From Diphasiastrum complanatum (Eukaryota; Streptophyta; Lycopodiopsida; Lycopodiales; Lycopodiaceae), in NCBI GenBank assembly GCA_029204225.1, contig CM055113.1:32990433-33054432 (forward strand): a DNA stretch of 64,000 nucleotides, read 5' to 3'. The notes beneath the pieces are model-generated. The model saw nothing but the letters and a program-made list of their open reading frames with translations. It was not told where the DNA came from and made no database searches. The position numbers and the translations under genes are program-made. Below are positions 35,897 through 45,810 of the stretch, in pieces; position 1 is the stretch's first letter; each line of letters opens with the position of its first letter.

Positions 35897-36411
35897 GGCT
35901 GCAGGCCTAAATGGCATCGATGGCACTGGAGGAGCTGTGCGACGCACATACACCCTCTGAGGAGCTGGAGGAACTGTAGGCACCTCATGCGGCTGCTCTG
36001 GCTGGGACTCTGTGTATGGCATGCTGGCAAGAGATGATGGGGGCGCCCTAACACTCGGCATCTGCTGGGCCTCTGAATCCAATGTGGCAACCAAGTCGGC
36101 CAGCTAGGCATCCGAATACAAATGCTCTAGGCTCTGGGACTCATCCTGTGCACCAGCCTCTAAATCCTCCTGTGCACCAACCTCTGAATCATCCTGTGCA
36201 CCAACCCCTGAATCAACCCAAGCCTCATCCCGTGCCTCATCATGTGCACCCTGTAGACCCTGCATGGCCTCCCAATCTGTGCAATGAAAGTCATCAGGTG
36301 CCTCCTCTGGTGTGCTGTCGTAGTAACGGCCATGACTCTGTGCTGCACGTATCCAAACTTCTGCGGGACCGGCATCTAAACCACTCTGCCCTCTATCAAG
36401 AGCCTCCTCCA
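35897..36411 (-). repeat. Right arm of the 0.5-kb inverted repeat (original hAT tail)
   Basis: Continuous with the hAT gene, so this is the parental copy. Compared with 31700-32187 it reads TAG (plus-strand positions 36104-36106) where the other arm has CAG (31980-31982). It also contains an extra copy of a roughly 27-bp unit (VGAQ-D/E-D-S/L-E). Confidence 0.9.
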
Positions 36412-39400
36412 TCATGTCGGCATAGGTAGGTATGCCACTGCCCCCCCCCTGTGTGCCCTGCCTGTCTGCCGGTATAACCTGTGCCATGTGTCCCACCTCT
36501 GCCACGTGATGCACCTGTGACCCCTGCCCGTGGCGTGTGCCCTGCACCTGTATAATCTGCCTCATCCCTCTCTGGTCTGGCAAACACAACCCGAATGGGC
36601 TCATCCTCATCATGCTCATCCTCTGACACTGGCTCATCTGCCTCATACAATGGGGGCTCTCTGGGCTCAAGCCCAAGCTCTCTCTCTCTCATCTCGGCAA
36701 GCTCCCTCTCTCTCTCTGCCATCAACTGTGTGCCCAGGTCATCTGCAGGCATGGGATGGGTGCTGTCCGTAGGCAAGTTAACCTGGCGCTCCAAATTTGA
36801 TACCTTCGTCTGCAAGGTTTAAAATTTGCATGTCAGAGAGACAACTTTATCAAGAAATGAAACCAACATACAAAGAGTCAACCAACATGCTATGAAAGAT
36901 TAGCTTATCACCAGCAATGCGCTCGTAATGGTCGGAAGCCTCCTGGCGAGACGTGCGTTGGTGCTAGAGAACACCAACCGCTCCAACTGACTCACTGACA
37001 ACCGGTTTCTCCTCCAATTACGCTCACACACGGAGGCAGCACAGTCCTGTGGTGCGTGCATTGAAATACTTCAGCACATTGTGGCAGAAATGGAACTTCA
37101 ACGAAACACAAAAATGGAGGATAAAATGAGATGCATACCTGAGAAAGGACACGCAGTGCAAGACGCTGTATAGATGGGTATGTGCTACCGAACATGGTCC
37201 ACCAGGTAATGGGTAGCTGCCTCCTCTCTGGATCCTGGGCAGTCGGGTGGCCGAATGTGCCCATGCCAAAACGAAATGCAGCGAGCTCCTCCATGAGCCT
37301 GATAGGATCCAAACCTATGTGTGGACCCACCCTATGAATGTACCGAAGCCAATCGGCCTCGAGCTCCCTGTCTGCGATCTGTGTCGGAGAGAGGAAGAGG
37401 GGATGCAGCATGTGTGCAACGCTGTGGATACTCCTGTGGAAGTAGTTCCACCGCGTCTCCCATATGAACTTCAGCTCTATCATCCTGCAGGTGAGGGGCA
37501 TGTGGTTTAGGGCATTACGAAAAAGCTTAACATTGACAGAAAAACAAACTAGCAAGTACTGAAAAGATAAAGGTCAATTGCAACACTGTACCGCTTACCT
37601 CTCTGGCTGCAAGATGGGCAGCTGCAGGAACTGTCCAATCCGGTCCATGAGCTCATACACCAGTCCAAGTGTCGACCCCTCGCTGTCAGCCATGCGGAGC
37701 ACAATGTAGAGTGGTCGAAGCAGTCCTGACAATGTCTGTGCATCCCTCCAGAACTGGTCTCCCCTCACCGTGGAAGAAAAGTGCTCCCCATCCTCAGTGT
37801 GCGGAAATGTACTGGCACCCCAAAGATCATTGGCAACCATCTGTAGAAGCTGGGCCCTGCACCTGATCAAACGGTCGATGACCACCAAGTCGAATGCAAA
37901 GCGCGTGGGGGCTGGCTTACGGAGGTCCAGATGGCTGAATACCCGGAACATGGCAAGAACACGCCTCTTTCTGGTGACAAAAGTCACCAGGAAGAGGGCC
38001 TCCCGGACGATGGCTCTAACCTAGGGAAGTGCTCCAATGTCCCCCATCAGAAGGTCTATGTCGTGGGCTGCACAGGGGGTATGAACAATATGAGGGAACT
38101 CGGCCTCTAGCAGTACACCCATCTGAATGCAGTTCGTGGCATTGTCCGTCACCACTGTGACGACATGCTGTGGGCCTATGGACAGGATGGAAGACCTGAT
38201 GACATCAAACATGAACTCTGCAGATATGACTCTCCCCCCCTGCTGCAATCCACTGCCCTCAAAAACTGTGTGCCCATGCAGCTGGAGACCAGTATGTTGA
38301 GGATCGGCCTCCTCCTGACATCAGTCCAGCCATCGGACATGATGCTGCAACCGTAAGTGGCCCAGTGCCGACGTAGAGGCTCCATCTCTCTAGACAAGGA
38401 CTCGACCCTATCCCTCAGCATGTGTGTGCGGACAACCTCTGAACTAGGGACTCTCCAACTAGGGCTGACAGACTGTGCAAGGCGGAAGGCCCTTCTGAAG
38501 GGCTCAAAGTCGGTGATGGCAAAGGGCAGATTCAGCTCGTAAATCAGACTGGCCACGGCCTGTGTGGCCTCTCTGTCCATGTGCGGCTGATGCGCGCCGC
38601 GAATGGTCTGCTGCACAAGGGCTCTCCCTGGTGGGCGACGGGTGGTGGACCTCCAGCACGGTGCACCAACCGTGACGGGAATGGACGATGACGCGACAGG
38701 CTGGGTACTGGTGGATGCATCGGCTGTAGACGTGGAATGGGGAGAGTGGGATGCACTGGCAGGGATGGGTGCAGCAGCATAGGTGGGGTGCACTGGTGGA
38801 GGGGCAACATCTGGCATGGGGTACGAAAACTGCTGGCTGAGGAGGTCATCCGGATGGGAAGGGAAGGAAGAAGGGATCTCTTCCACATCCTCGAAGGCTC
38901 GCCCAGTAGCATCCTGGGCCTGCTCGGGTGGCGGAGAGTCCATGAGAAAGTCGTAGACTGGTGGAGTGCGAGCAACAGTGGGTGGTGGTGGAACCGCAGT
39001 GGCAACTGGCGGACGCGATGGGACGGGATCCACCGGAATCTGAGCAGATGGGGGTGCGTGAGGCAGAACTGTCTGAGGGTTAAAGGGACCGGAGGAGGAT
39101 GCAGTCCCTCTCCTCGTGCGTGCCAGCCAAGCAGGCAGCAAGGGTCAGCCACATAAGGAGCGGTGCAAAATCGGAGAATGCCCTCCGAAATGGTGTTCTC
39201 CCCTGCCACGAGCCACGGCCCGTAGGTGTCCAGTAGTCGCTGCCTGTCAGGGACGGTCATGCTGCCACAAGGGGCCGCATTCAAGGTGGCACCATTTTTG
39301 GCGCGTGCACCGAGCAGATGGCCTTTAAGGCGAGTGAGGGATGCAGCAAACTCAACGAGACAGTATCGGCAGCGCACGATCTTCTGACCGGTCTGGTTGG

Positions 39401-39467
39401 CCTTGTCGGCAACCCGCCTGACAATGTCTACCTCGTCCCACAGACCGGAAAGGTCGGATTCTACCAT
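35897..39467 (-). pseudogene. hAT transposase gene (BED finger, DUF659, dimerisation domain), damaged
   Basis: Starts at ATG 39467. A BED-type finger (WDEVDIVRRV, CRYCLVEFAASLTRLKGHLL) is followed by a Pro/Ser-rich linker and a DUF659 domain (CSIMSDGWTDVRRRPILNIL, IGPQHVVTVVTDNATNC, HTPCAAHDIDLLM). The middle includes RVLAMFRVFSHLDLRKPAPT (37987-37595), then WETRWNYFHRSIHS and WWTMFGSTYPSIQRLALRVL (37489-37142), and CERNW followed by NRLSVSQLERLV (about 37050-36920). An acidic, Pro-rich tail ends at 35897. Donors such as GAGAG/GTAAGC (37599) and TCTCAG/GTATGC (37141) give a real intron structure. Frame changes near 39120 and at a G7 run (38231-38240), and a TAG near 38021, disable it. About ten residues between CERNW and NRL are missing relative to the other hAT copy. 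Confidence 0.88.
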
Positions 39468-39754
39468 TGCAGATGAAATGAGGGATGGATTGCTGGAAAA
39501 AAAACAGCAGGGTTCACTGTTGGAGAGACACTGAAAATGGGCGAAGGCCGGGCGAAGCAAGTCAGATGCAAGGCAAGGCGTTGCGTGGGCGAAGGGCGAC
39601 GCAAGGAATCAGAAGGCAGGTAGGCAAAAACAACAGCGATGGCAGGGCGGAGGAGGGCGCAAAAAAATTTGAGCTGAAATGCGAGGGGGGCGGGTAGGTT
39701 TAGGTAAAAAAAAAAATTTAAAAATATTAAATGATAAAAATATTATTATATTGT

Positions 39755-39869
39755 GGTACCGCGGCACCATCATGGTACCGCGGTACCAGTACGGTCCCGC
39801 GGTACCATCATGGTACCGCGGTACCAGTACGGTCCCGCGGTACCCAGTACCGCGGGACCTATGATATAT
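39755..39869. repeat. Palindromic CpG-rich array built on GGTACCGCGGTACC
   Basis: The perfect 14-bp palindrome GGTACCGCGGTACC occurs at 39774-39787 and 39812-39825 (38-bp period). It alternates with the half-altered form GGTCCCGCGGTACC, joined by AGTAC or ATCAT spacers. The array lies about 290 bp upstream of the hAT start codon and is followed by (TA)n. The location suits a subterminal transposase-binding region or a foldback promoter; neither is shown. Confidence 0.85.
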
Positions 39870-42360
39870 ATATATATATCATATACAAAAATTTTAAAAA
39901 AAATATGATGCGTCTAAATAGGATGCACATGGCAGAGCTCTTCTATATCTAATCCATGTGAATTATCTTGGTACTCAATGGCCTATTTGTAGTGTCAGAG
40001 ATCCCAAATTAGGAGTGTAGTGTAACTTGCTTCTTTTATGTTACACCATGCTCCTTGAGGATCGGAGATGCGGAGATGGGTTTCCATGATGATAACGAGA
40101 AATGTGTTCTTCAGAAGACTTACAAACCAGATATGCTCAGCTGGATGCACAGCACCACCCTCAGCTCCTTCACAACTTTCTTTGCATCTATATGTTATGA
40201 TAACGTTGGATGATTCCCATTTTGTTTAGTAGTTTTTATTTCGGAGATATTTTAGGCCTCCATATTATAAAACATCTTTGAAATGTACTCTTTCAGTCTT
40301 GTGTACCATCAGGTATCCAAAGACATTAATGTAAACTTCCTTTTTCTCTCTCAAATTTCACTCATAACTTGGCCACAAAAACTAAAGCCAGATACTGGAG
40401 TACTCTTTTAGCGCTGCAATTTCTGTAATACATAGAATACAGCAAGCTGATTGCAATCTATTTTAAAAAGCATGATCTTTAAAAGGATGAGACAATAAAA
40501 AAGTATTTTGAACATAAAAGACATGCATAAATCTTGCACTTTTCAGGACTACTGAAATCACAGTCAGTTTAAGGGAGCAGGATGAGTCTAGAGATGTGAG
40601 GAAAAAGACTAACGATAGACCATGGGCTTCAGCCATTACACCAGCCAATAATCTACAATTAGCTTGGTGGATATGCTGCAAATAGGAACCCAATTAAACC
40701 ATCTGTAAGGAGCCATAGGTACCTGCAGATGACCTCACCATGCTTCAGGTTGCATTATGTATCCTGACTTTTGGGGCCTGGCGACGATGCCAAAACTGGT
40801 GACTAAAGGCATGTCACTGCAGTAGCTAAGTGAGCCAGCCACAGACTTCCATTGGTTTAAAATGACTAGTCATTATAAACCGGCCATACCTACAAAACCT
40901 TTAGGGTTGAGATCTTTGAAAAAATGACACCGATGTTTCAAGGACTGGATGCAAAATAAAGAAGTTGATTAGGAAAAGGATTAAGCTGAAATGCATGCTC
41001 ATGAACAAGGTACATAAAACCAATTTTCAGGGTCAGAGAAGATAAGACATTGATCATTATTTGGTTATTGCCTACTCATAAGATTGATAAATCATCAAAC
41101 TACCAAACTTAGCTAATAGAAACACACAAGGTTAGGCCCAGCCTACATAAGCGTAGTACAAAGACCAAATTTCCATCCCCTTGAGTGTATATGCATATCT
41201 ATTTGTCAGATTCGAATATTTCCAGATTCACAAATTTAATTTGAGAAGTCAGTGATGCCATAAGATAAAGCTTAGAAAAAATATGCATGCAACCAAAAAA
41301 GTCATCTATATCAAAACAATAATATATAACTCAAACAAAAAATCTTAGCCAACCAGCAGTGCGTATGGTTCATCAGTACCCACACATACGTTGCTATCTG
41401 GGATTTGAAAGAATCCATATTCTCAAGTATGTATGCAGCTGAACAGTCGGAAACCCAAAGACAGAGCAGTCCATATAAAAGAAATATTTCAATGAGGGCA
41501 ACAAGATAAGTTACTAAAACTTGTCGACCATGATAATTTTCAACAACCGAAAACATATCAAGAGTGCCACAACCTAACAAGATGGATTCTGATGTCACAG
41601 AGAAATCAAAAGCTTATACCACTCTTGCCTGCTCAAGTAAGAAAACATTCTCAGATCCACTGTCTACTAACACTGCATATTGTTAATCCTTCATACCTTG
41701 GCTCAAAGGGATCTTTGTGCAACATTTGGAATATTTACAGCTAGCTTCACAGAACTTTCCTTCTGGACTACACATAGCGACACTACACATAGTCCCAAAA
41801 TTACATTGTGTAATTACAGCACTATGAATAAATAATGGTTGGGTTTTGTCTCCCATCTGTATCTTAGTTGAATAAACAAGTAAAACTCAACCAGTCATAC
41901 TGTGATTTAGTTCGTGTCACTTTGTCAAATTTTAGCTCACACAACATAACAGGGACTACTTTCTAAGCTGTCAAAAACAGAAACATTTCCAATCCTGTTC
42001 AAGTGGGAAAAAGGATAAAATACCAAGATCGCGTTTTAAATTGACATAGAAGTAGGAAAATTACATAGATATATCACTTTATAATCCCTAAGAGCAAAAT
42101 TCACCATTAGAGGAGTTTGAGCTATAGTTGTTTGTGTACTTGAAGTAGAGGGATCATTCAAAAGCAGATAGCTCACAGAACACAAGGAGGTTCCGATGAT
42201 ATTCTTTGAAATTTCTTCACTGAGTACCGGTTACTCGAGGAGAGAAGTCGCAGGAGATATCCTAGGTGGGAAAAAGTCAAAGCTCTACATAGCAAGAGAA
42301 GCTCTTCATATGTATCTAAAATGCACAGAAGATGAGCTAAATATTTTCTAATTTACTTAC
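39870..42360. other. Intronic DNA, no further gene recognised
   Basis: About 2.5 kb inside the large TIM21 intron. Minus-strand ORFs at 40463-40693 and 41311-41598 have no family motif and lie in AT-rich sequence. Confidence 0.5.
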
Positions 42361-42545
42361 TCTTTTGGCTCCAAGATCAATTCCTTGAAGACAGCATAAG
42401 CAGCAGTCGCAGCTACAGCCAAGCCTGCCAAGATCACAAGCCCATAAGAAGCACCTTCTGCAACACTTACAGGTCTCTCTGGAATCCGATCTGTCAAAGT
42501 ATCAAAAGGATCCTCATCTTGCCTTGTTATGCCTTTATCTGCATT
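42361..42545 (-). CDS. TIM21: TIM21, transmembrane exon
   Basis: The acceptor TTTTGTACAG/AATGCA lies at 42546/42545 and the donor AAAAGA/GTAAGT at 42361/42360. In phase 0 it encodes [20 protein letters not shown], then [19 protein letters not shown] and [20 protein letters not shown], ending PKE across the splice. The block [17 protein letters not shown] is the single membrane span that anchors TIM21 in the inner mitochondrial membrane, with DPFDT..IPE.PV before it as in plant homologues. The exon is intact. It lies 10.9 kb from the next exon. Confidence 0.93.
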
Positions 42546-43400
42546 CTGTACAAAACACCTTTAGAAGTGAAAATGAGCAAACTTCACATCACCATTGTTC
42601 TTGATCAAGATTAAGGGCTCTAAAAGCATCCCTTTGAAAAAAAATCACAACATATTAACATTTGCAATACCTCCTGGGATAGTAGAATGTAATTCACGCA
42701 TCAGCTTTGATTGAAATTTTTACGAATCTTTTCTTAAAAAGAAAACTCGATGACATAACTCCCCTTTCATGTGTACAACAATCATACATCACCTACACTT
42801 CGCAGTAACAACATAGTTATATATGAAACTAAAGGGGCCAAAATAGGCCTGCCATGGTAGCTGAGGGCATCCATTGCTAAGTTGAGCTGGCAATTTAAAG
42901 ACACATACATAGTTACCAAGATATTGGTATGTAAATCATCTGGATTTTACAAAGTAGTGATTTAAGTAGCTGGACATATCAATGTTATGTCTAAGATAAT
43001 ATCCCACATAACAAAGGAGACGCCCAATCTTCAACCCTATGGAGTCCAACCACAAAGTCCCGGACCATCAATTTCATCATGCATAGATTGGGACAAATGC
43101 TATGACATCCTTACTCACCAATTTCATCATAAATAGATTAGACCAAACGCTATGACATCCTTACTCACATCATCCGCTCCCTGGAGCAGGTGCAGGTCAA
43201 ATGCACAAACATATGCCCACATTAGCGTTCGTACATTTGTACAAAAACCAATGCCAAACGTAGAGGGCAGACTCACCTACATATTGGTATGTAAATGATA
43301 TGAATCTCTACAAAAACAGTGATTAAAGTGGCTGGATGGTTTGATTTGATTTGCCTGGATACTAGCACTGCTAAATAAACTAGAACATTAAACTGGATAT

Positions 43401-43407
<7 letters not shown>

Positions 43408-43450
<43 letters not shown>

Positions 43451-43451
43451 G
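43408..43451 (+). repeat. (TA)n(GA)n compound microsatellite
   Basis: A TA run grades into a GA run, followed by GGAAGAAGAAGAACTTTATT. A related GA-GGAAGTAGCTTTATTAAC sequence recurs at 43765-43802. The pair may be tails of one small repeat family. Confidence 0.85.
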
Positions 43452-43929
43452 AAGAAGAAGAACTTTATTAACATACGTCAAGTACCCGTGGGTACAAAAG
43501 ACAAAAAGAAGACTACATGCGATAAAGGGGCTTTTGTCCAACATGCTAAAACTATCTAAAACAAAATGCTAATAGTACAATGTCTGAGAAAAACTCTCTG
43601 AACAATGTCTATATAATGCAGTACAAAATGTGTGTGTCACCAGAGCTTGACCTCCTGCTCCGCTGAGGATACAAGTGCAAGAGCTTGACCTCCAGCTCTG
43701 CTAAGGATTACAATACAATAATAAGAGCAGAAGAGGCTAGCTAGCCTCCTGAGAAAAATCTCCAGAGAGAGAGAGAGAGAGAGGAAGTAGCTTTATTAAC
43801 ACCTTTGAATGCCGAAATGCATATAAGATGAAAACAATACATCTCAAGTGTGTGGTAAAAATAAAGGAGCATAATACTCATATCAGTTACGTGTGGAGAT
43901 ACGCCATTTCCAAAGGATCATTAAAGGCT

Positions 43930-44116
43930 CTTTCCATGTCTACCTCCCTGACCCGGGCTGTGCGTCAGCTACCTCATGCTGTCACCTGAAAGAACAGGTT
44001 CACCCGTTCTCTACATGAGCTGATCCTGGCGTTTTTTGTAAACCCTCGCACCGGTTCACCAACCCGTGCTGTGGGTAGACATCAGCATGCCCGGGTGAGG
44101 GGGTCACCATGGAAAG
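43930..44116. repeat. 187-bp foldback element with about 28-bp imperfect terminal inverted repeats
   Basis: The left end reads CTTTCCATGTCTACCTCCCT and the right end, reversed, CTTTCCATGGTGACCCCCTC, each followed by (G)ACCCGGGC. GC content is much higher than the surroundings. Such small foldbacks are typical of MITEs, but no clear target duplication was seen. Confidence 0.55.
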
Positions 44117-44656
44117 GCGGGAAATGTATGCCCAACACATCCTATACATCATCATCATTTACCATCACAGTGTTGTTTAGACTTTTATCTCAAAACATTA
44201 CCTGATCATTGTAGACAATTGATATACCTAGATAGTTGATTCATGGAAGCTCTTTGGTGAGCTCTCTTAGTTTCATAGATGGTATAATTGATTTTTTTTC
44301 CAGCTATACTTAGTCTATTGCTAATTTTCCTCATTGTTTTTTTATCATAGATGTTTTAACCTCCCTTAGTAACCCCCTTGACATGTTCTGATTAGTCTTA
44401 TATCATCCTTGGCAACAAACCGCCAATGCATATTTCCTATCTCAATCAAGCCAATCTCTAACAAACTACCATTCATGGGCAGCAAAACAGGACCTATCAG
44501 CATGTCATGCATTTCATGTATGGAGATTGCCAACCCTCAAAAATCTAGATTATAAACTTGACATTATTTATTGGGCAACAACCTTTAGTTACTTATGATT
44601 GAAACTCTTTAGCCTTATGGTATAAAGAAGAACAATAAAAAGGAGATTGTCTTAAC

Positions 44657-44829
44657 CTCTTGGGGATGTTTATGAGTGGAGAGCAATGCCGTTTGTGTAG
44701 CCACGCATTTGAAAGAATGTGGAATCACAAGGTTTGTGCAACGAACATGTGCAATCTGAAACCTAATAGGCATATGTTGAATGTATCTTGGTCTGATTTC
44801 AGATTGATGAAGCAATACAGCCTTAAAAC
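44657..44829 (-). CDS. TIM21: TIM21, probable N-terminal (presequence) exon
   Basis: This minus-strand frame ends in phase 0 at donor CAAGAG/GTTAAG, as needed by the next exon. It reads LLHQSEIRPRYIQHMPIRFQ, then IAHVRCTNLVIPHSFKCVAT and QTALLSTHKHPQE. The stretch from the internal Met (HMPIRF) is rich in Arg/His/Thr and nearly free of acidic residues, as a mitochondrial targeting sequence should be. Either translation begins at that Met, or the exon starts at the acceptor TTATTGCAG/GT (44830/44829) and an upstream first exon, not found, supplies the start. Presequences are poorly conserved, so this is inference from phase, composition and position. Confidence 0.55.
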
Positions 44830-45740
44830 CTGCAATAACGTAATAACAAGATCAACAACTTCTCCTTTCCAGCTAGTTTTTCAAAAAAATGAGAATGACA
44901 TAAGCAAACAGTTTGAGTGCAATGGTTCATCTCTCAAATATCATTTTAATGGTCGTTACAAGCAAATAAACACACGAGCTTATTTTAAGTTTCCTTAAGT
45001 TTCAAACTCTAACATACCACAGCTTGATGAAGAACAGAGAGACATACAAAATCAAAGGCCTATCAGCCTACAAACATTGATGATCGTCTTTGAAGGATAC
45101 GGATTAGGGTAGATTAACATCATGTACATACGACCACAACCCATCTTTGAGCTAGACATGGTGAACCCAAGTATTAGATGATCTCTAGAATGTAAGCCGT
45201 CTCGACCCCCAAGCTTTATTGCCTCAGTCTACAAGCTACTTCTTTTATATAATTACATAATTCTCACCTCCGATGTCCAAATACTAGTGTTGTCCACACT
45301 AATAGCCGAATAAGAGTAGCAGTGCCCGATAAGTCACTAAAGTTAGCCATAACCATAGTCATGGCACACTAGGCCTCACTATAATCGATATTAAGCTAGT
45401 TTGAGCAACTGATAAACCATACCATAAGTATTAAGAAAATATATCTTTAGATTCTTCAATTAGAGTCCGTACAAGATGTTGTGTTGGAAATCGGAGCAAT
45501 GTCAGATTTCTCGGTGCGTGCACAACGTCTACCTACGAATAATTTATCTACATGGCATGAATCGATGAATCAAAACAGAATGATAATGCATTAGAACAAG
45601 TACCAGACGATTCAGATTACTAGAATAGGAATTCTACTATCGCAGATAGTACAAGTCTGAATGCAGATACAAGGCGCGTTCTTCCTAAAACAATACTCTG
45701 ATATAACAGAGAGGAAGAACGAATTATTGCGCTCTTGCTT
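44830..45740. other. No gene recognised (possible TIM21 5' region)
   Basis: AT-rich. It was searched on the minus strand for a short first exon of TIM21 and none was convincing. Confidence 0.4.
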
Positions 45741-45750
45741 GAAATCTTCT

Positions 45751-45810
45751 ATCACACTATCTTACACACTTGATTTAATAATGATCTACTGATCTTATCA
45801 TTACAATGAC
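45751..45810 (+). repeat. 60-bp terminal inverted copy of a Copia leader (left)
   Basis: 57 of 60 bases match the reverse complement of 48202-48261, by direct reading. It abuts the truncated RT of the minus-strand Copia element. Confidence 0.9.

Larger units (their letters stand above)
31448..42360 (-). other. TIM21 intron of 10,913 bp loaded with transposons
   Basis: It is bounded by donor AAAAGA/GTAAGT (42361/42360) and acceptor TTTTGGCAG (31448). Inside lie an inverted repeat with 0.5-kb arms, a Gypsy 3' LTR and pol, an hAT gene with its own introns, and a CpG-rich palindrome array, all spanning about 31.7-39.87 kb. About 2.5 kb of unrecognised AT-rich sequence follows (39.87-42.36 kb). 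The hAT and Gypsy genes run in the same direction as TIM21. Confidence 0.88.
42546..44656 (-). other. TIM21 intron of about 2.1 kb
   Basis: It runs from donor CAAGAG/GTTAAG (44657/44656) to acceptor GTACAG (42546), if the N-terminal exon is right. It contains (TA)n-(GA)n at 43408-43451, a second GA tract near 43765, a 36-bp duplication (GAGCTTGACCTCC..CTCTGCT..GGAT at about 43646 and 43682), and a foldback at 43930-44116. Confidence 0.6.

Noticed and set aside
41311-41598. Hydrophobic 95-codon ORF in the TIM21 intron
   Set aside because: AT-rich chance ORF; no similarity to TIM21 exons or known membrane proteins was recognised.
44660-44998. 112-codon plus-strand ORF with Cys/His residues resembling a zinc finger
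   Set aside because: The Cys/His spacing matches no finger family, and the opposite strand fits the TIM21 presequence exon with correct splice phase.
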